Both the position numbers and the translations under genes were made by a program. From assembly GCF_025655475.1 (NCBI RefSeq), contig NZ_JAHTIK010000001.1, positions 2,525,125-2,559,241 on the forward strand: a stretch of 34,117 nt of DNA, given 5' to 3'. This DNA comes from Kitasatospora sp. DSM 101779. GTDB taxonomy: Bacteria; Actinomycetota; Actinomycetes; Streptomycetales; Streptomycetaceae. The notes beneath the pieces are model-generated. The model saw only the letters and a list, made by a program, of their open reading frames with translations, was not told where the DNA came from and searched no databases. Every line of letters starts with the position of its first letter. Positions within the stretch are counted from its first letter, which is position 1. Positions 1 to 7,326 of the stretch are shown in pieces.

Positions 1-189
1 CGCGCGGCCGGCCGGCCAGTCCAGCAGCTCCGCGCCGGCCGCTGCGGCCTCCGCGCCGAGCCGCCCGCCGGGCGGACAGGCCAGCAGCACCCGGTGGCCC
101 GCCGCGCGCTGCCCGCGGACGAGGTCCACCACCACCCGGGCCACCCCGCCGTCGACCGGCTGAGCAGCATGAAGGAGCGTCAGATACAC
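1..189 (-). CDS. glycosyltransferase family 4 (N-terminal fragment)
   Basis: Only the first 63 residues are in the window; the gene continues past the left edge. The visible part reads as the N-terminal Rossmann half of a GT-B glycosyltransferase: a hydrophobic strand ending LLHAAQPVDGGVARVV, the glycine-rich donor-side loop, then a helix with VRGQRAAGHRVLLACPPGG. Such enzymes move a sugar from a nucleotide-sugar to an acceptor, often for cell-surface polymers. The acceptor cannot be guessed here. The GTG at 189 is the only in-frame start before an upstream stop at 232-234. It has no Shine-Dalgarno but lies exactly 7 nt after TAGGCT, the usual leaderless arrangement in actinomycetes. Family call is fairly safe; substrate is unknown. 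Confidence 0.7.
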   Translation of the reverse strand, partial: MYLTLLHAAQPVDGGVARVVVDLVRGQRAAGHRVLLACPPGGRLGAEAAAAGAELLDWPAGRA

Positions 190-196
190 GGGCGCG

Positions 197-202
197 AGCC
201 TA
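197..202 (-). promoter_or_regulatory. -10 element of a leaderless promoter (glycosyltransferase)
   Basis: Read on the minus strand, TAGGCT fits the actinomycete TANNNT -10 consensus and is followed by 7 nt and then the GTG start. This spacing puts the transcription start on the start codon. No convincing -35 was seen. Confidence 0.5.
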
Positions 203-219
203 GGTTGGCTCGGCGTCCG

Positions 220-250
220 ACGTCCCCGGGATCACCCGTCCCGGGGACGT
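220..250 (-). terminator. hairpin terminator after the SRPBCC gene
   Basis: ACGTCCCCGGGA and its exact reverse complement form a 12-bp perfect stem with a 7-nt loop. It lies about 65 nt beyond the stop of the leftward SRPBCC gene and just upstream of the next leftward gene. There is no T-run, which is common in this group. Confidence 0.6.
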
Positions 251-316
251 GGCACCACCCGTACGGCGCGGGCCGTCCGCACGGGTGTGCGCAGGGTCGT
301 ACGGTTGCCCGACCGG

Positions 317-754
317 TTACTCGACCTCGGTGGAGAGCCGGTCGAGCACAGCGCCGTGGATCCGGTTGAGGCCCTTGGGGGCGAAGGTCCGCTCGAAGAA
401 GCCGCCGATGCCGCTCGCGCCCTGCCAGGAGGCGTCGACCACGACCTTGGCGCCCTCACCGGCCGGGGTGACCGTCCAGGTGATCACCATGCTGGAGTTG
501 GCGTCCGTCTCCACCAGGGTCTGCGGCCGCGGCTCGGTGACCGAGAACAGGCAGTCGCGGACGCGCTTCTCGGTGGCCTGCAGCCGCCAGTGCACCTGGG
601 TGCCGGCGCCGGTGCCACCCGCGCGGACCTCGTACTCGCTGTACTGCTCGGGCAGCAGCCGCGGCCGGACAGTGGCGTAGTCGGCGAGCGCCTCGTACAC
701 CCGCTGCGGGGACGCCTGGTAGACCCGCTCGGTGGTGGCCTGGACCTTGCCCAT
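317..754 (-). CDS. SRPBCC (START-like) family protein
   Basis: A 145-residue protein of the size and pattern of single-domain SRPBCC/polyketide-cyclase-like folds, which use a deep hydrophobic cavity to bind lipids or aromatics. Supporting pattern: an N-terminal strand and helix (TTERVYQASPQRVYEALADYATV), a central run of beta strands with charged caps (VHWRLQATEKRVRDCLFSV), and a C-terminal amphipathic helix after the FFERTFAPKGLNRIHGAVLDRLS stretch. There is no signal peptide, so it is probably cytosolic. The ATG at 754 has a good GAAGGAGAG site upstream, at about 762-770. It is monocistronic, with a hairpin after the stop. The ligand is unknown; the class is often annotated only as SRPBCC family. 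Confidence 0.75.
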   Translation of the reverse strand: MGKVQATTERVYQASPQRVYEALADYATVRPRLLPEQYSEYEVRAGGTGAGTQVHWRLQATEKRVRDCLFSVTEPRPQTLVETDANSSMVITWTVTPAGEGAKVVVDASWQGASGIGGFFERTFAPKGLNRIHGAVLDRLSTEVE

Positions 755-866
755 GGGGGCTCTCCTTCACTGGACTTCGCCGCCGCCGCTCGGGGGCGCC
801 GGCCGATCGCGCCCAAGCCAACCACACCGGCCCCGCCGCACCCGCGACTCACCCCGGGGCGCGGGT

Positions 867-872
867 TAGGCT
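867..872 (+). promoter_or_regulatory. -10 element of a leaderless promoter (HipA-like kinase)
   Basis: TAGGCT lies 7 nt before the GTG start at 880, the same arrangement and the same hexamer as at 197-202 on the other strand. No Shine-Dalgarno is present upstream of the GTG, which supports leaderless initiation. Confidence 0.5.
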
Positions 873-879
873 TGCCGGT

Positions 880-1773
880 GTGCTCGATCAGGTGACCGCC
901 CTCCGCTACCTCGATCCGCTGCGCGCCGGCGGCTCGGTGCCCGGCGTGGTCGAGACGGACGACCTGGGCACCTACGTGGTCAAGTTCACCGGCGCGGCGC
1001 AGGGCGCGAAGGCCCTGGTCGCCGAGGTCATCGTGGGCGAGCTGGCCCGCCGGCTGGGGCTGCGGGTGCCGCCGCTCGTCCTGGTCGACTTCGACCCCGC
1101 GGTCGCCGCCCACGAACCGGACACCGAGATCCAGGACATCCTGCGGGCCAGCGCCGGACTCAACCTCGGCATGGACCTGCTGCCCGGCGCCCGCGACTTC
1201 ACGCCCGGCGCCCTGCCCGTCGACCCGCTGGAGGCCGGCCGGATCGTCTGGCTCGACGCACTCACCGGCAACGTCGACCGCACCGTGCACAACCCCAACC
1301 TGATGGTCTGGCACCGGCGGCTCTGGCTGATCGACAACGGCGCCGGGCTGATCTTCCATCACCGCTGGTCCGGCGCGGCCGCCTCGGTCCTCAAGCCGTA
1401 CCCGATGAACGCGCACGCCCTGGGCGCCTTCCGGCCCGCCGTGGCCGCCGCCGACGAGGAGTTCGCACCGCAGGTCACCGAGGAGCTGCTGCGCGAGGTG
1501 GTCGGCCTGGTACCGGAGCCCTGGCTCGCCGACGAACCCGGATTCGACTCGCCGCAGGCCGTCCGTGAGGCGTACGTGGCGCACCTGGCCGAACGGGCCG
1601 CCGGCTCCGCGGCCTGGCTGCCGACCGAGTTCGCCTCCCCGGAGGAACTGCGGGCCGCCGAGGAGCGCCGCGCCGCAGCCACCCTGGCCGCCCGCCCCGC
1701 CTGGCTCAAGCAGGTCCCCAACCGCCACGGCCTCGCCCAGGTCGAATCCGACTGGACCCGCCACATCGGCTGA
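880..1773 (+). CDS. HipA-like kinase domain protein
   Basis: A 297-residue protein resembling the short HipA-like kinases of actinomycetes, related to the PI3/4-kinase fold. Visible landmarks: a strand with Lys35 in YVVKF (nucleotide-binding lysine position), the catalytic-loop motif GNVDRTVHNPN with Asp133 and Asn138/Asn140, and the metal-binding Asp152 in IDNG. The C-terminal third (from about 190) is helical and charged. Classical HipA toxins phosphorylate GltX and pair with HipB; short relatives like this usually sit beside a DUF3037 gene instead. Neither a HipB-like gene nor an obvious DUF3037 gene is adjacent. The GTG at 880 is chosen because a TANNNT hexamer stands 7 nt upstream and homologues begin close to this point. 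Kinase activity and target are inferred. Confidence 0.7.
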   Translation: MLDQVTALRYLDPLRAGGSVPGVVETDDLGTYVVKFTGAAQGAKALVAEVIVGELARRLGLRVPPLVLVDFDPAVAAHEPDTEIQDILRASAGLNLGMDLLPGARDFTPGALPVDPLEAGRIVWLDALTGNVDRTVHNPNLMVWHRRLWLIDNGAGLIFHHRWSGAAASVLKPYPMNAHALGAFRPAVAAADEEFAPQVTEELLREVVGLVPEPWLADEPGFDSPQAVREAYVAHLAERAAGSAAWLPTEFASPEELRAAEERRAAATLAARPAWLKQVPNRHGLAQVESDWTRHIG

Positions 1774-1790
1774 ACGGCACAGCACTGCGG

Positions 1791-1810
1791 GCAGCCCCTC
1801 AGGGGGCAGC
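1791..1810 (+). terminator. short hairpin after the HipA-like gene
   Basis: GCCCC-TCAG-GGGGC with flanking GC pairs forms a compact stem 20 nt after the stop at 1773. It is small for a terminator and has no T-run, so this is tentative. Confidence 0.35.
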
Positions 1811-1880
1811 GCAGCACCTCAGGGGCGCGGGCTGCATCTCCCGGCCAGAAGCTGGGAGCGGACCTGCGGAGGACACCACC

Positions 1881-1989
1881 AGGGGCGCGGGGAACTGCGC
1901 AATTCGGATGCGGCGCATCGTACGAACCAGGGCTCGCCCCGAACTCGCCACGATGCCCGATCCCGGACTGCGCAGTTCCCCGCACCCCT
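1881..1989. repeat. dispersed palindromic intergenic repeat, copy A
   Basis: The left arm GGGGCGCGGGGAACTGCGC (1882-1900) and the right arm at 1970-1988 are reverse complements at 18 of 19 positions, separated by about 69 nt. The same left arm with its AATTCGGA extension recurs at 9051-9087 with 36 of 37 identities. It lies between the convergent HipA-like gene and the small membrane protein gene. Repeats of this GGGGCGCGGGGAACTGCGC type are familiar to me from Streptomyces intergenic regions; their function is unclear. Confidence 0.8.
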
Positions 1990-2001
1990 CTTGGCTCACC
2001 C

Positions 2002-2346
2002 CTAGTACAGAGGCGGAACGGGCTCCGCGCCGGCCGCGAGCAGGAGGCCCTCGGTGAGGGTGCCGCAGAAGAGGCAGAACGCCACCAGTGCGGCCCGCTC
2101 CAGGGGGTCGAGCCGGCGTACCCGCGGTGTCCGCAGCAGCAGTCCGGCGGCGGCGAGGCCGGCCAGGGGTCCGCCGAGCACCAGCAGGAGCGCCTGCAGC
2201 CAGTCCCCCGGTCCGGCCGCGACCGAGCCGCCCACGCCGATGCAGACGCCGATCGCCAGCAGTACCAGCCCCGGCACCGCGACCACCAGGCTGCCCGCGA
2301 GCACCAGCACCGTGCCGGCCCTGCGCCGTCCGTCCACCCCGACCAC
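2002..2346 (-). CDS. small integral membrane protein, unknown function
   Basis: A 114-residue protein not recognised as any family. Three hydrophobic stretches can be read: about 11-42 (TVLVLAGSLVVAVPGLVLL and a glycine-rich continuation, perhaps two short helices), about 50-70 (LQALLLVLGGPLAGLAAAGLL) and about 84-104 (LVAFCLFCGTLTEGLLLAAG). A basic RTPRVRR loop precedes the last helix. There is no signal-peptide cleavage site or catalytic motif. The GTG at 2346 follows a GGAGGGGGA ribosome-binding site by a few nucleotides, which fixes the start well. It stands alone between a repeat and a terminator. Confidence 0.6.
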   Translation of the reverse strand: MVGVDGRRRAGTVLVLAGSLVVAVPGLVLLAIGVCIGVGGSVAAGPGDWLQALLLVLGGPLAGLAAAGLLLRTPRVRRLDPLERAALVAFCLFCGTLTEGLLLAAGAEPVPPLY

Positions 2347-2392
2347 CGTCCCCCTCCGTCGGCCCCCCGCACCGAGGGTCGCCGGAAACGGC

Positions 2393-2430
2393 CCTGCCCC
2401 GCCTGAGTACGGATACTCGGGCGGGGCAGG
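2393..2430 (-). terminator. strong hairpin terminator after the subtilase gene
   Basis: CCTGCCCCGCC pairs exactly with GGCGGGGCAGG, and the stem continues inward through a wobble pair and GAGTA/TACTC to a four-base loop CGGA. It lies about 60 nt past the stop of the leftward subtilase gene. Confidence 0.8.
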
Positions 2431-2487
2431 GGAGTTCGTCCGTCGTTCAGCCGGCCGAAGCCCTGGGGGTCACGGACGTCACGGATG

Positions 2488-3975
2488 TCACAGGCGCCAC
2501 CAGTCGGCGGCCTTGGCGGCGTTGACGATGCCCGCGCCGTAGAAGCCGTTGCCGTGGCCGGAGGTCTCGCAGACCGCCTTCCAGGCGCCGTCGCCGCTGG
2601 GGTCGAAGGTCGCCGGGCAGCTGTGGTCGTCGGCCTGGTGCTGCAGCATGGCGCGCAGCTCGTCCGGGCCGGCCCACGGGTGGGTCGAGGCGAGCAGCGC
2701 GGCCACGCCCGCGGCGTGCGGGGAGGCCATGGAGGTGCCCTGCATGTAGGCGTACTTGTTGCCGCGGACGGTGGAGAGGACCCGGCCGTTCTTGTCGGGG
2801 GTGTCCGGCAGCTGGTAGCGGGAGTCGCCGCCAGGGGCCGCCACGGTGGCCTTGCCGAGGCCGTAGCTGGAGTAGAAGGACTTGTCGCCCTTGTCGCCGA
2901 CGGAGGTGGTCACCACGATGCCGGGCAGTTCGGTCGGCAGCGAGAGGCAGTTGTCGTCGACCGGCCGCGGGGCGGGGGTGGTGTCGTCGGGGCTGGTGGT
3001 GTCGGTGGTCTTGTGGGCGAGGTCGATGTTCTCGTTGCCGGCGGCGGCGACGCTGAGCACGCCGTTGCGCTGCGAGAAGGCGACGGCCCGCTTGACTGCG
3101 GTGACGATCGCGGCCTGGTCGGGGTCGGTCTTGCAATTGAACAGCCACGGGTCGATGTAGTAGCTGTTGTTGGTCACCTGGAAGTGGTGCTCACCGGCCC
3201 ACATGAAACCGCAGATGGCGTACTCGGGGTAGATGAACCCGCCGTCGTCGACGACCTTGACCGCGGCGAGGCGGACGTTCGGCGCGATGCCCTCGATGCC
3301 CTTGCCGTTCTTGGCGGCGGCGATGGTCCCGGCCACGTGGGTGCCGTGGTCGCTGGAGGTGGGCTGCCAGGACTGCCAGGAGGTGTCGGCCTTGCCGCCG
3401 TTGATGCAGGATGCGGAGAGGGAGGCGTCGACGTTGGCGGCGAGGTCCTCGTGCGTGGCGTCGATGCCGGAGTCCAGGACGCCGACGACCACCCGGCGGC
3501 TGCCGAGGGTCTTCTCGTGGGCCTTGTCGACCCCGATCTTCCGCATGTCCCACTGGTTGGCCCAGAGCGGCTCGGAGCCGTCGGCGGGTGCGGCGGTGGG
3601 GACGGCGGCCGGTTCGGCCACCTCCACGTCGTTGCTCTGGACGATGCCGGCGGTGCGGCTGGCGCCGACCGAGTCGACGGTCTTCGAGGAGCGCAGCTTG
3701 GCCGCGAAGTCCTTGTCGGTGGAGCGGGCGACGACCACGCCGATCTGCTCGTAGGAGACGACCACGGTGCCGCCGAGGGCGGTGATCTCCTTTTCCGCCT
3801 TCTTGACCTGGCCGTGGTTGGCCTTGGTGTTGACCACGTAGCTGAGGAGCGGGCCTGGCGCGTCCGCGGCACCGGCCGCGGCGGCGGTTCCCGTGGGCAG
3901 CGCGATCGCGCCCGCGGTGGCGAGGGCGAGGCCCAGCGCCGCCGTCCTGGTCCGGCGTATCCGAGGAACACTCAT
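2488..3975 (-). CDS. secreted S8 family serine peptidase (subtilase)
   Basis: A 495-residue secreted subtilisin-like protease. Residues 1-34 form a signal peptide: basic RIRRTR, a hydrophobic core, then an alanine-rich cleavage region. Residues about 42-120 resemble an inhibitor-I9 type propeptide (YVVNTKANHGQVKKAEKEI, GVVVAR). The catalytic domain runs from about 137 to 495 with Asp168 in VLDSGID, His210 in DHGTHVAG, oxyanion Asn314 in AAAGNEN and nucleophile Ser415 in GTSMASPHAAG, so all essential residues are present. Cysteines at 190/255, 281/343 and 453/469 could form disulfides. No C-terminal domain follows. The ATG at 3975 follows a GGAGGG site. Likely role: extracellular protein degradation. 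The gene is monocistronic with its own promoter and terminator. Confidence 0.92.
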   Translation of the reverse strand: MSVPRIRRTRTAALGLALATAGAIALPTGTAAAAGAADAPGPLLSYVVNTKANHGQVKKAEKEITALGGTVVVSYEQIGVVVARSTDKDFAAKLRSSKTVDSVGASRTAGIVQSNDVEVAEPAAVPTAAPADGSEPLWANQWDMRKIGVDKAHEKTLGSRRVVVGVLDSGIDATHEDLAANVDASLSASCINGGKADTSWQSWQPTSSDHGTHVAGTIAAAKNGKGIEGIAPNVRLAAVKVVDDGGFIYPEYAICGFMWAGEHHFQVTNNSYYIDPWLFNCKTDPDQAAIVTAVKRAVAFSQRNGVLSVAAAGNENIDLAHKTTDTTSPDDTTPAPRPVDDNCLSLPTELPGIVVTTSVGDKGDKSFYSSYGLGKATVAAPGGDSRYQLPDTPDKNGRVLSTVRGNKYAYMQGTSMASPHAAGVAALLASTHPWAGPDELRAMLQHQADDHSCPATFDPSGDGAWKAVCETSGHGNGFYGAGIVNAAKAADWWRL

Positions 3976-4041
3976 AGGGGTTGACCCTCCGGAGTCTCGA
4001 AGTGTGCCCCGCTGGTGGCGGTGGCACGTGAGGTGGACCGG

Positions 4042-4071
4042 ACGCTATTGAACGCGCGTGGTGATCCGCAA
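4042..4071 (-). promoter_or_regulatory. candidate promoter of the subtilase gene
   Basis: On the minus strand TTGCGG (4066-4071) and TAGCGT (4042-4047) are separated by 18 nt, a plausible housekeeping-sigma promoter. Transcription would start near 4035, giving a leader of about 60 nt. Confidence 0.4.
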
Positions 4072-4100
4072 GACCGCGGACACGAAATGTGCACAACAGC

Positions 4101-4134
4101 GGTGCCCGGCCCGCTGTCAGCCGGGCCGGGCACC
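4101..4134 (-). terminator. hairpin terminator after the GH48 gene
   Basis: GGTGCCCGGCCCG pairs perfectly (13 bp) with CGGGCCGGGCACC across an 8-nt loop, about 50 nt past the stop of the leftward cellulase gene. Confidence 0.75.
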
Positions 4135-4183
4135 TGTCCTGTTCGTCCGTCGGGTCATACCGGGCCGAAACCCGTTGGTGCCG

Positions 4184-7105
4184 TCAGGAGTTGAAGAGCT
4201 CTCCGTAGGTCGCGAGGGCGGTCGCGACGTCCGCCTGGGCCCAGAAGCGGTGGTAGGTGAAGGTCGGTGCGGCGCCGCCGTCCAGGTAGGACTGGACCTT
4301 GGCGAAGGCCGGGTCGTTCTTGTAGAAGGAGCGGATCGAGAGGAAGGTGGACGCCGAGTTGATCGGGTCGCCGTTGGGCATGGTGCCCGTCCAGCCGGAA
4401 GGGACGGAGACCGAGTCCTTGAACCGGCTGTAGTCCGTGCGGGTCTCCGGGACGGAGATGCCGAGCGTGTCCTGGTCGTTGGCCCACATGCCGTCCAGCA
4501 GCTTCTGCGCGGCGGTCTTCGCCGCGGCGTTGCCGGACTTCGCCGCGTAGTAGGACAGCAGCTTGGCGTACGAGCCCGCCACGCCGACGTCGCCGGTCTG
4601 GTCGACCACGGTCACGTGCAGCGAGGCGTTGCTGCCGGGCGAGCCCGCGTTCCAGGTGTCCGGCTTGCCGGTCCAGGCCAGCGTGGACGGGATCTTGAAG
4701 CTGCCGTCGCTGTTGAACGTGGTGTTCGCCAGCGCCCAGGTGACCCACTTGTCCAGCACGGCCTTGGCCTTGGTGTCGCCGCTCGCGTAGTAGTACTCGG
4801 CGAGCCGCTCCATGCCCCAGGCCTGGAAGCCGAACCACTGGTTGGACGGCGGGTCGTGGTAGACCGGCGCCTCGTCGTAGTACATGCCGTAGAAGGTCGG
4901 GGTCCCGGCCGGCGGGGTGGCGTAGGCGCCGTCCCAGCTGTTGGTGGCGCCGCCCGCGATGGCGCCTTCGCTGGACTGCAGCCACTGCAGGAACTCGACC
5001 TGGCGGCCCAGGCTGGTCGTCCAGTCGGTCTTGCCGGTGGCCGACTTGGGGGCCATGGCGGTGTTGTTCACCAGGGCGTAGGCGGCCATCGGGTTCTGGT
5101 AGCCGCCGTGCGCGGCGCCGTCGCCGATGCGCCAGGCCCAGCCGGCGCTGCTGTCGGTGGCACCGCCCCAGGCGTAGTACCAGGACAGCAGGTAGTGCTC
5201 GCTGTTCTTGCCGGAACCGGCCGCGCAGACGGTCGGGCCGACGCAGTTCCCGATCTTCTTGAAGTACTTGTCGAAGAAGGAGTAGCGCAGGTAGTCGCCC
5301 ATCTTGCCGGCCTTGGCCACGGTGGTCGCGACCTGCGAGCCGTTGCCCTGGGCCTTCGCCCAGGTGTCCGCCCAGTAGGCGGCCTGGATGGCGCGGGCGT
5401 CGGCATCCGGGGCGTCGGTGAACTTCCACTGCTTGGCGTAGGACGCGTCCTTGACGAACAGGTCCAGGTAGCCGTTCTTGCCGCCGTAGGCGAACTTGTC
5501 GCAGGTGGGTTGGGGGATCGTCTCCCAGACGGACTCCTGCGGGCCGCGCTGGTAGGTGTTGATGTAGGACGGTCCGGTGTCGGTCGGGCCGGCCTCGCAC
5601 TTGCCGGGCGAGTTGCCGTAGCCGTACACGTTGTCCACGTCCTGCAGCCAGTGCATGCCGTAGATGTCGTCGGTGCCGTAGGCGGACTTCAGCTCCCCGG
5701 CGATCGGGTCGTTGCCCGGCGTCACCGAACTGTCCATCTGCGACGGATAGTCGCTGGGCAGCGGGTGCTCGGGGGCGTAGGTCGCCGGCTTGCCGGCGTT
5801 GTAGAAGCTGTTGGTGGGCTGGTCGGCGTGCGTGGGGATCATGTACGTCTCCATGAGCGTCCACGCCGCGTTGAACTTCGACCAGTCCTTGGTCACCCGG
5901 CCGTACTGCGCCTCCAGCCACAGCAGGTAGCTGTAGGCCTCCGAGGTGGTCTCGTGGCCGTGGTCCGGCGCCTCGACCAGCAGGGTCTCCACCGAGTGGT
6001 AGGGGATGCCCTCGGGCGAGAAGTAGCCGTTCGCCGGTGCCTTGATCTTGTTGTACAGCTGCAGGAAGCGGTCGTCGTAGACGCCCGTCCCGGCGGCGAG
6101 TTCGGTCACCGTGACCACCGAGCTGGTGTAGCCGGTGGCGGTGGAGGTGAAGTTCGCCGAGCCGGTGGAGGCCGCGTCGGCCGTCAGGGTGACGGTCTGC
6201 GCGGTCGACCAGTTCGACGGGGTGAAGGTGAGCGTGGCACCGGAGCCGATGGAGAGCCCCGTGTTGCCGGAGGTGCGGGTGGTGGTGACGGTGACGTTGC
6301 CGCTCGGCTGCGAGGACAGCTTCAGCGCGAAGGTGCCGGTCTTGCCCTGGGTCACCGACAGCGTGGTGGGCACCGCGGTGATCGCCGGGCCGGCGGCGAC
6401 CGTGATGCCGGCCGGGGTCGACTCGCTGGTCGCGCCGAGGCTGTCGTACGCCTTGGCGTAGACGGAGTGGCTGCCGGAGGAGGCTCCCGTCCAGCTGAAG
6501 GTGTACGGCGCGGTGGTGACGGTGCCGATCAGCGTGGTGTTGTCGTAGAACTCGACCTTGCCGATGGATGCGCCGTCCGCCGCACCGGCGGTGGCTGCCA
6601 GCGGGATCGCCGCGCCGGCGGCGTAGTTCGCGCCCGCCGGGGGACTGGTGAGCGCGACCGTGGGGGCGGTGTGCGCACCGATGCAGGCGGTGCCGTTGAC
6701 CGCGAACGAGGTCGGTGCCGCATTGCTGCCGCTGTAGCTGAAGTTGGCGCCGGCGGTCACGGACTGCCCGGCGCCGATGCCGGTCGCCCAGGCCGGGTTG
6801 GTGACGGTGACGTTCTTGCCGGACTGCGACCAGGTGCCGTTCCAGCCGGTGCCGGAGAGCGTCTGGTTGCCGGTGTAGGCGTAGGCCAGCGTCCAGCCGT
6901 TGATCGCATCGGTGCCCTTGTTGCTGATCTTCACGTTGGCGGTGAAGCCGGAGCCCCAGTCGTTGGTGCTGTAGTCGACGGAGCACTGCAGGGCGGCGGC
7001 CGCGGCGGGGTTCGCGACCATGGTGGTGAGGCCGGCCGCGAGCATGGCAAGCGCCACGCCGAGCGTGGACACGCGGGTGGTGCGGGAGATGGCGGGGGGT
7101 GACAT
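4184..7105 (-). CDS. secreted GH48 cellulase (cellobiohydrolase) with CBM2
   Basis: A 973-residue modular cellulase. Order: signal peptide 1-38; family-2 cellulose-binding module about 40-141 (closing cysteines 41 and 141, conserved tryptophans in NDWGSGF, INGWTLA and TGWNGTW); an Ig-like beta-sandwich about 147-237 (VALTSPPAGANYAAG, VEFYDNTTLIGTVTTAPYTF); a second beta-sandwich about 239-336; then the GH48 catalytic domain about 341-973. GH48 landmarks are GIPYHSVETLLVEAPDHGHETTSEA, where Glu389 of TTSEA is the likely proton donor, and FGFQAWGMERLAEYYYASG. GH48 enzymes act processively from the reducing end of cellulose, releasing cellobiose with inversion. The start at 7105 has an AGGAG site 5 nt upstream; an ATG at 7153 is in frame but adds a proline-rich stretch before the signal peptide and is rejected. 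It is divergent from the GH5 gene and probably controlled by CebR. Confidence 0.93.
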   Translation of the reverse strand: MSPPAISRTTRVSTLGVALAMLAAGLTTMVANPAAAAALQCSVDYSTNDWGSGFTANVKISNKGTDAINGWTLAYAYTGNQTLSGTGWNGTWSQSGKNVTVTNPAWATGIGAGQSVTAGANFSYSGSNAAPTSFAVNGTACIGAHTAPTVALTSPPAGANYAAGAAIPLAATAGAADGASIGKVEFYDNTTLIGTVTTAPYTFSWTGASSGSHSVYAKAYDSLGATSESTPAGITVAAGPAITAVPTTLSVTQGKTGTFALKLSSQPSGNVTVTTTRTSGNTGLSIGSGATLTFTPSNWSTAQTVTLTADAASTGSANFTSTATGYTSSVVTVTELAAGTGVYDDRFLQLYNKIKAPANGYFSPEGIPYHSVETLLVEAPDHGHETTSEAYSYLLWLEAQYGRVTKDWSKFNAAWTLMETYMIPTHADQPTNSFYNAGKPATYAPEHPLPSDYPSQMDSSVTPGNDPIAGELKSAYGTDDIYGMHWLQDVDNVYGYGNSPGKCEAGPTDTGPSYINTYQRGPQESVWETIPQPTCDKFAYGGKNGYLDLFVKDASYAKQWKFTDAPDADARAIQAAYWADTWAKAQGNGSQVATTVAKAGKMGDYLRYSFFDKYFKKIGNCVGPTVCAAGSGKNSEHYLLSWYYAWGGATDSSAGWAWRIGDGAAHGGYQNPMAAYALVNNTAMAPKSATGKTDWTTSLGRQVEFLQWLQSSEGAIAGGATNSWDGAYATPPAGTPTFYGMYYDEAPVYHDPPSNQWFGFQAWGMERLAEYYYASGDTKAKAVLDKWVTWALANTTFNSDGSFKIPSTLAWTGKPDTWNAGSPGSNASLHVTVVDQTGDVGVAGSYAKLLSYYAAKSGNAAAKTAAQKLLDGMWANDQDTLGISVPETRTDYSRFKDSVSVPSGWTGTMPNGDPINSASTFLSIRSFYKNDPAFAKVQSYLDGGAAPTFTYHRFWAQADVATALATYGELFNS
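6719..6979 (-). repeat. left arm of a 261-bp perfect inverted repeat (CBM2 of GH48)
   Basis: Compared base by base, this segment is the exact reverse complement of 7441-7701. Identity continues to about 7716 on the other arm with a single mismatch. It encodes most of the cellulose-binding module, about residues 43-129. The outer edge begins at codon position 1 in both genes. Confidence 0.95.
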
Positions 7106-7180
7106 CACGGCTCCTGGAGGTGGGGGGAGATCGACGGCGAGGCGGCGATGCACGGCTCTCGCTTCAGTGCGTGGATCTGT

Positions 7181-7194
7181 GGGAGCGCTCCCAA
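7181..7194. promoter_or_regulatory. CebR operator (perfect 14-bp palindrome)
   Basis: TGGGAGCGCTCCCA is a perfect palindrome and matches the known Streptomyces CebR box. CebR is a LacI-type repressor released by cellobiose or related cello-oligosaccharides. The box lies directly downstream of the candidate -10 of the GH48 promoter, over the expected transcription start. Confidence 0.88.
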
Positions 7195-7222
7195 GGATGG
7201 TGACGCGTTACAGGCATGTCAA
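7195..7222 (-). promoter_or_regulatory. candidate promoter of the GH48 cellulase gene
   Basis: On the minus strand there is a consensus TTGACA at 7217-7222, then 16 nt, then a weak CATCCT at 7195-7200. The perfect CebR box abuts the -10, so bound CebR would block initiation. The good -35 makes the position credible although the -10 is poor. Confidence 0.45.
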
Positions 7223-7243
7223 GAGACTGCGCAGCAGGGCGGC

Positions 7244-7272
7244 TTGGCAACTCCCGTGCCGCTGGCTATGTT
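7244..7272 (+). promoter_or_regulatory. candidate promoter of the GH5 cellulase gene
   Basis: TTGGCA (7244-7249) and TATGTT (7267-7272) are separated by exactly 17 nt. Transcription would start near 7279, about 48 nt before the ATG at 7327, with the second CebR-type box just after the start point. Confidence 0.5.
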
Positions 7273-7286
7273 TCAGCCCGGGCATG

Positions 7287-7300
7287 TGGGAGCGCGCCCA
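7287..7300. promoter_or_regulatory. CebR-type operator with one mismatch
   Basis: TGGGAGCGCGCCCA differs from the perfect CebR box only at position 10 (G instead of T). It sits at about +9 to +22 of the predicted GH5 transcript, a typical repressor roadblock position. Confidence 0.75.
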
Positions 7301-7326
7301 TGAAGCACTCTCGTCGAGGAGTGGAC

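Noticed and set aside
4058..7102. A very long rightward open frame opposite the GH48 gene
   Set aside because: It is the antisense shadow of a high-GC gene; composition is Gly/Arg/Val-rich without domains, while the leftward frame has a signal peptide, CBM2 and a complete GH48 domain.
7106..7153. A longer GH48 start at 7153
   Set aside because: It adds a proline-rich stretch before a normal signal peptide and has no ribosome-binding site, whereas the ATG at 7105 follows AGGAG.
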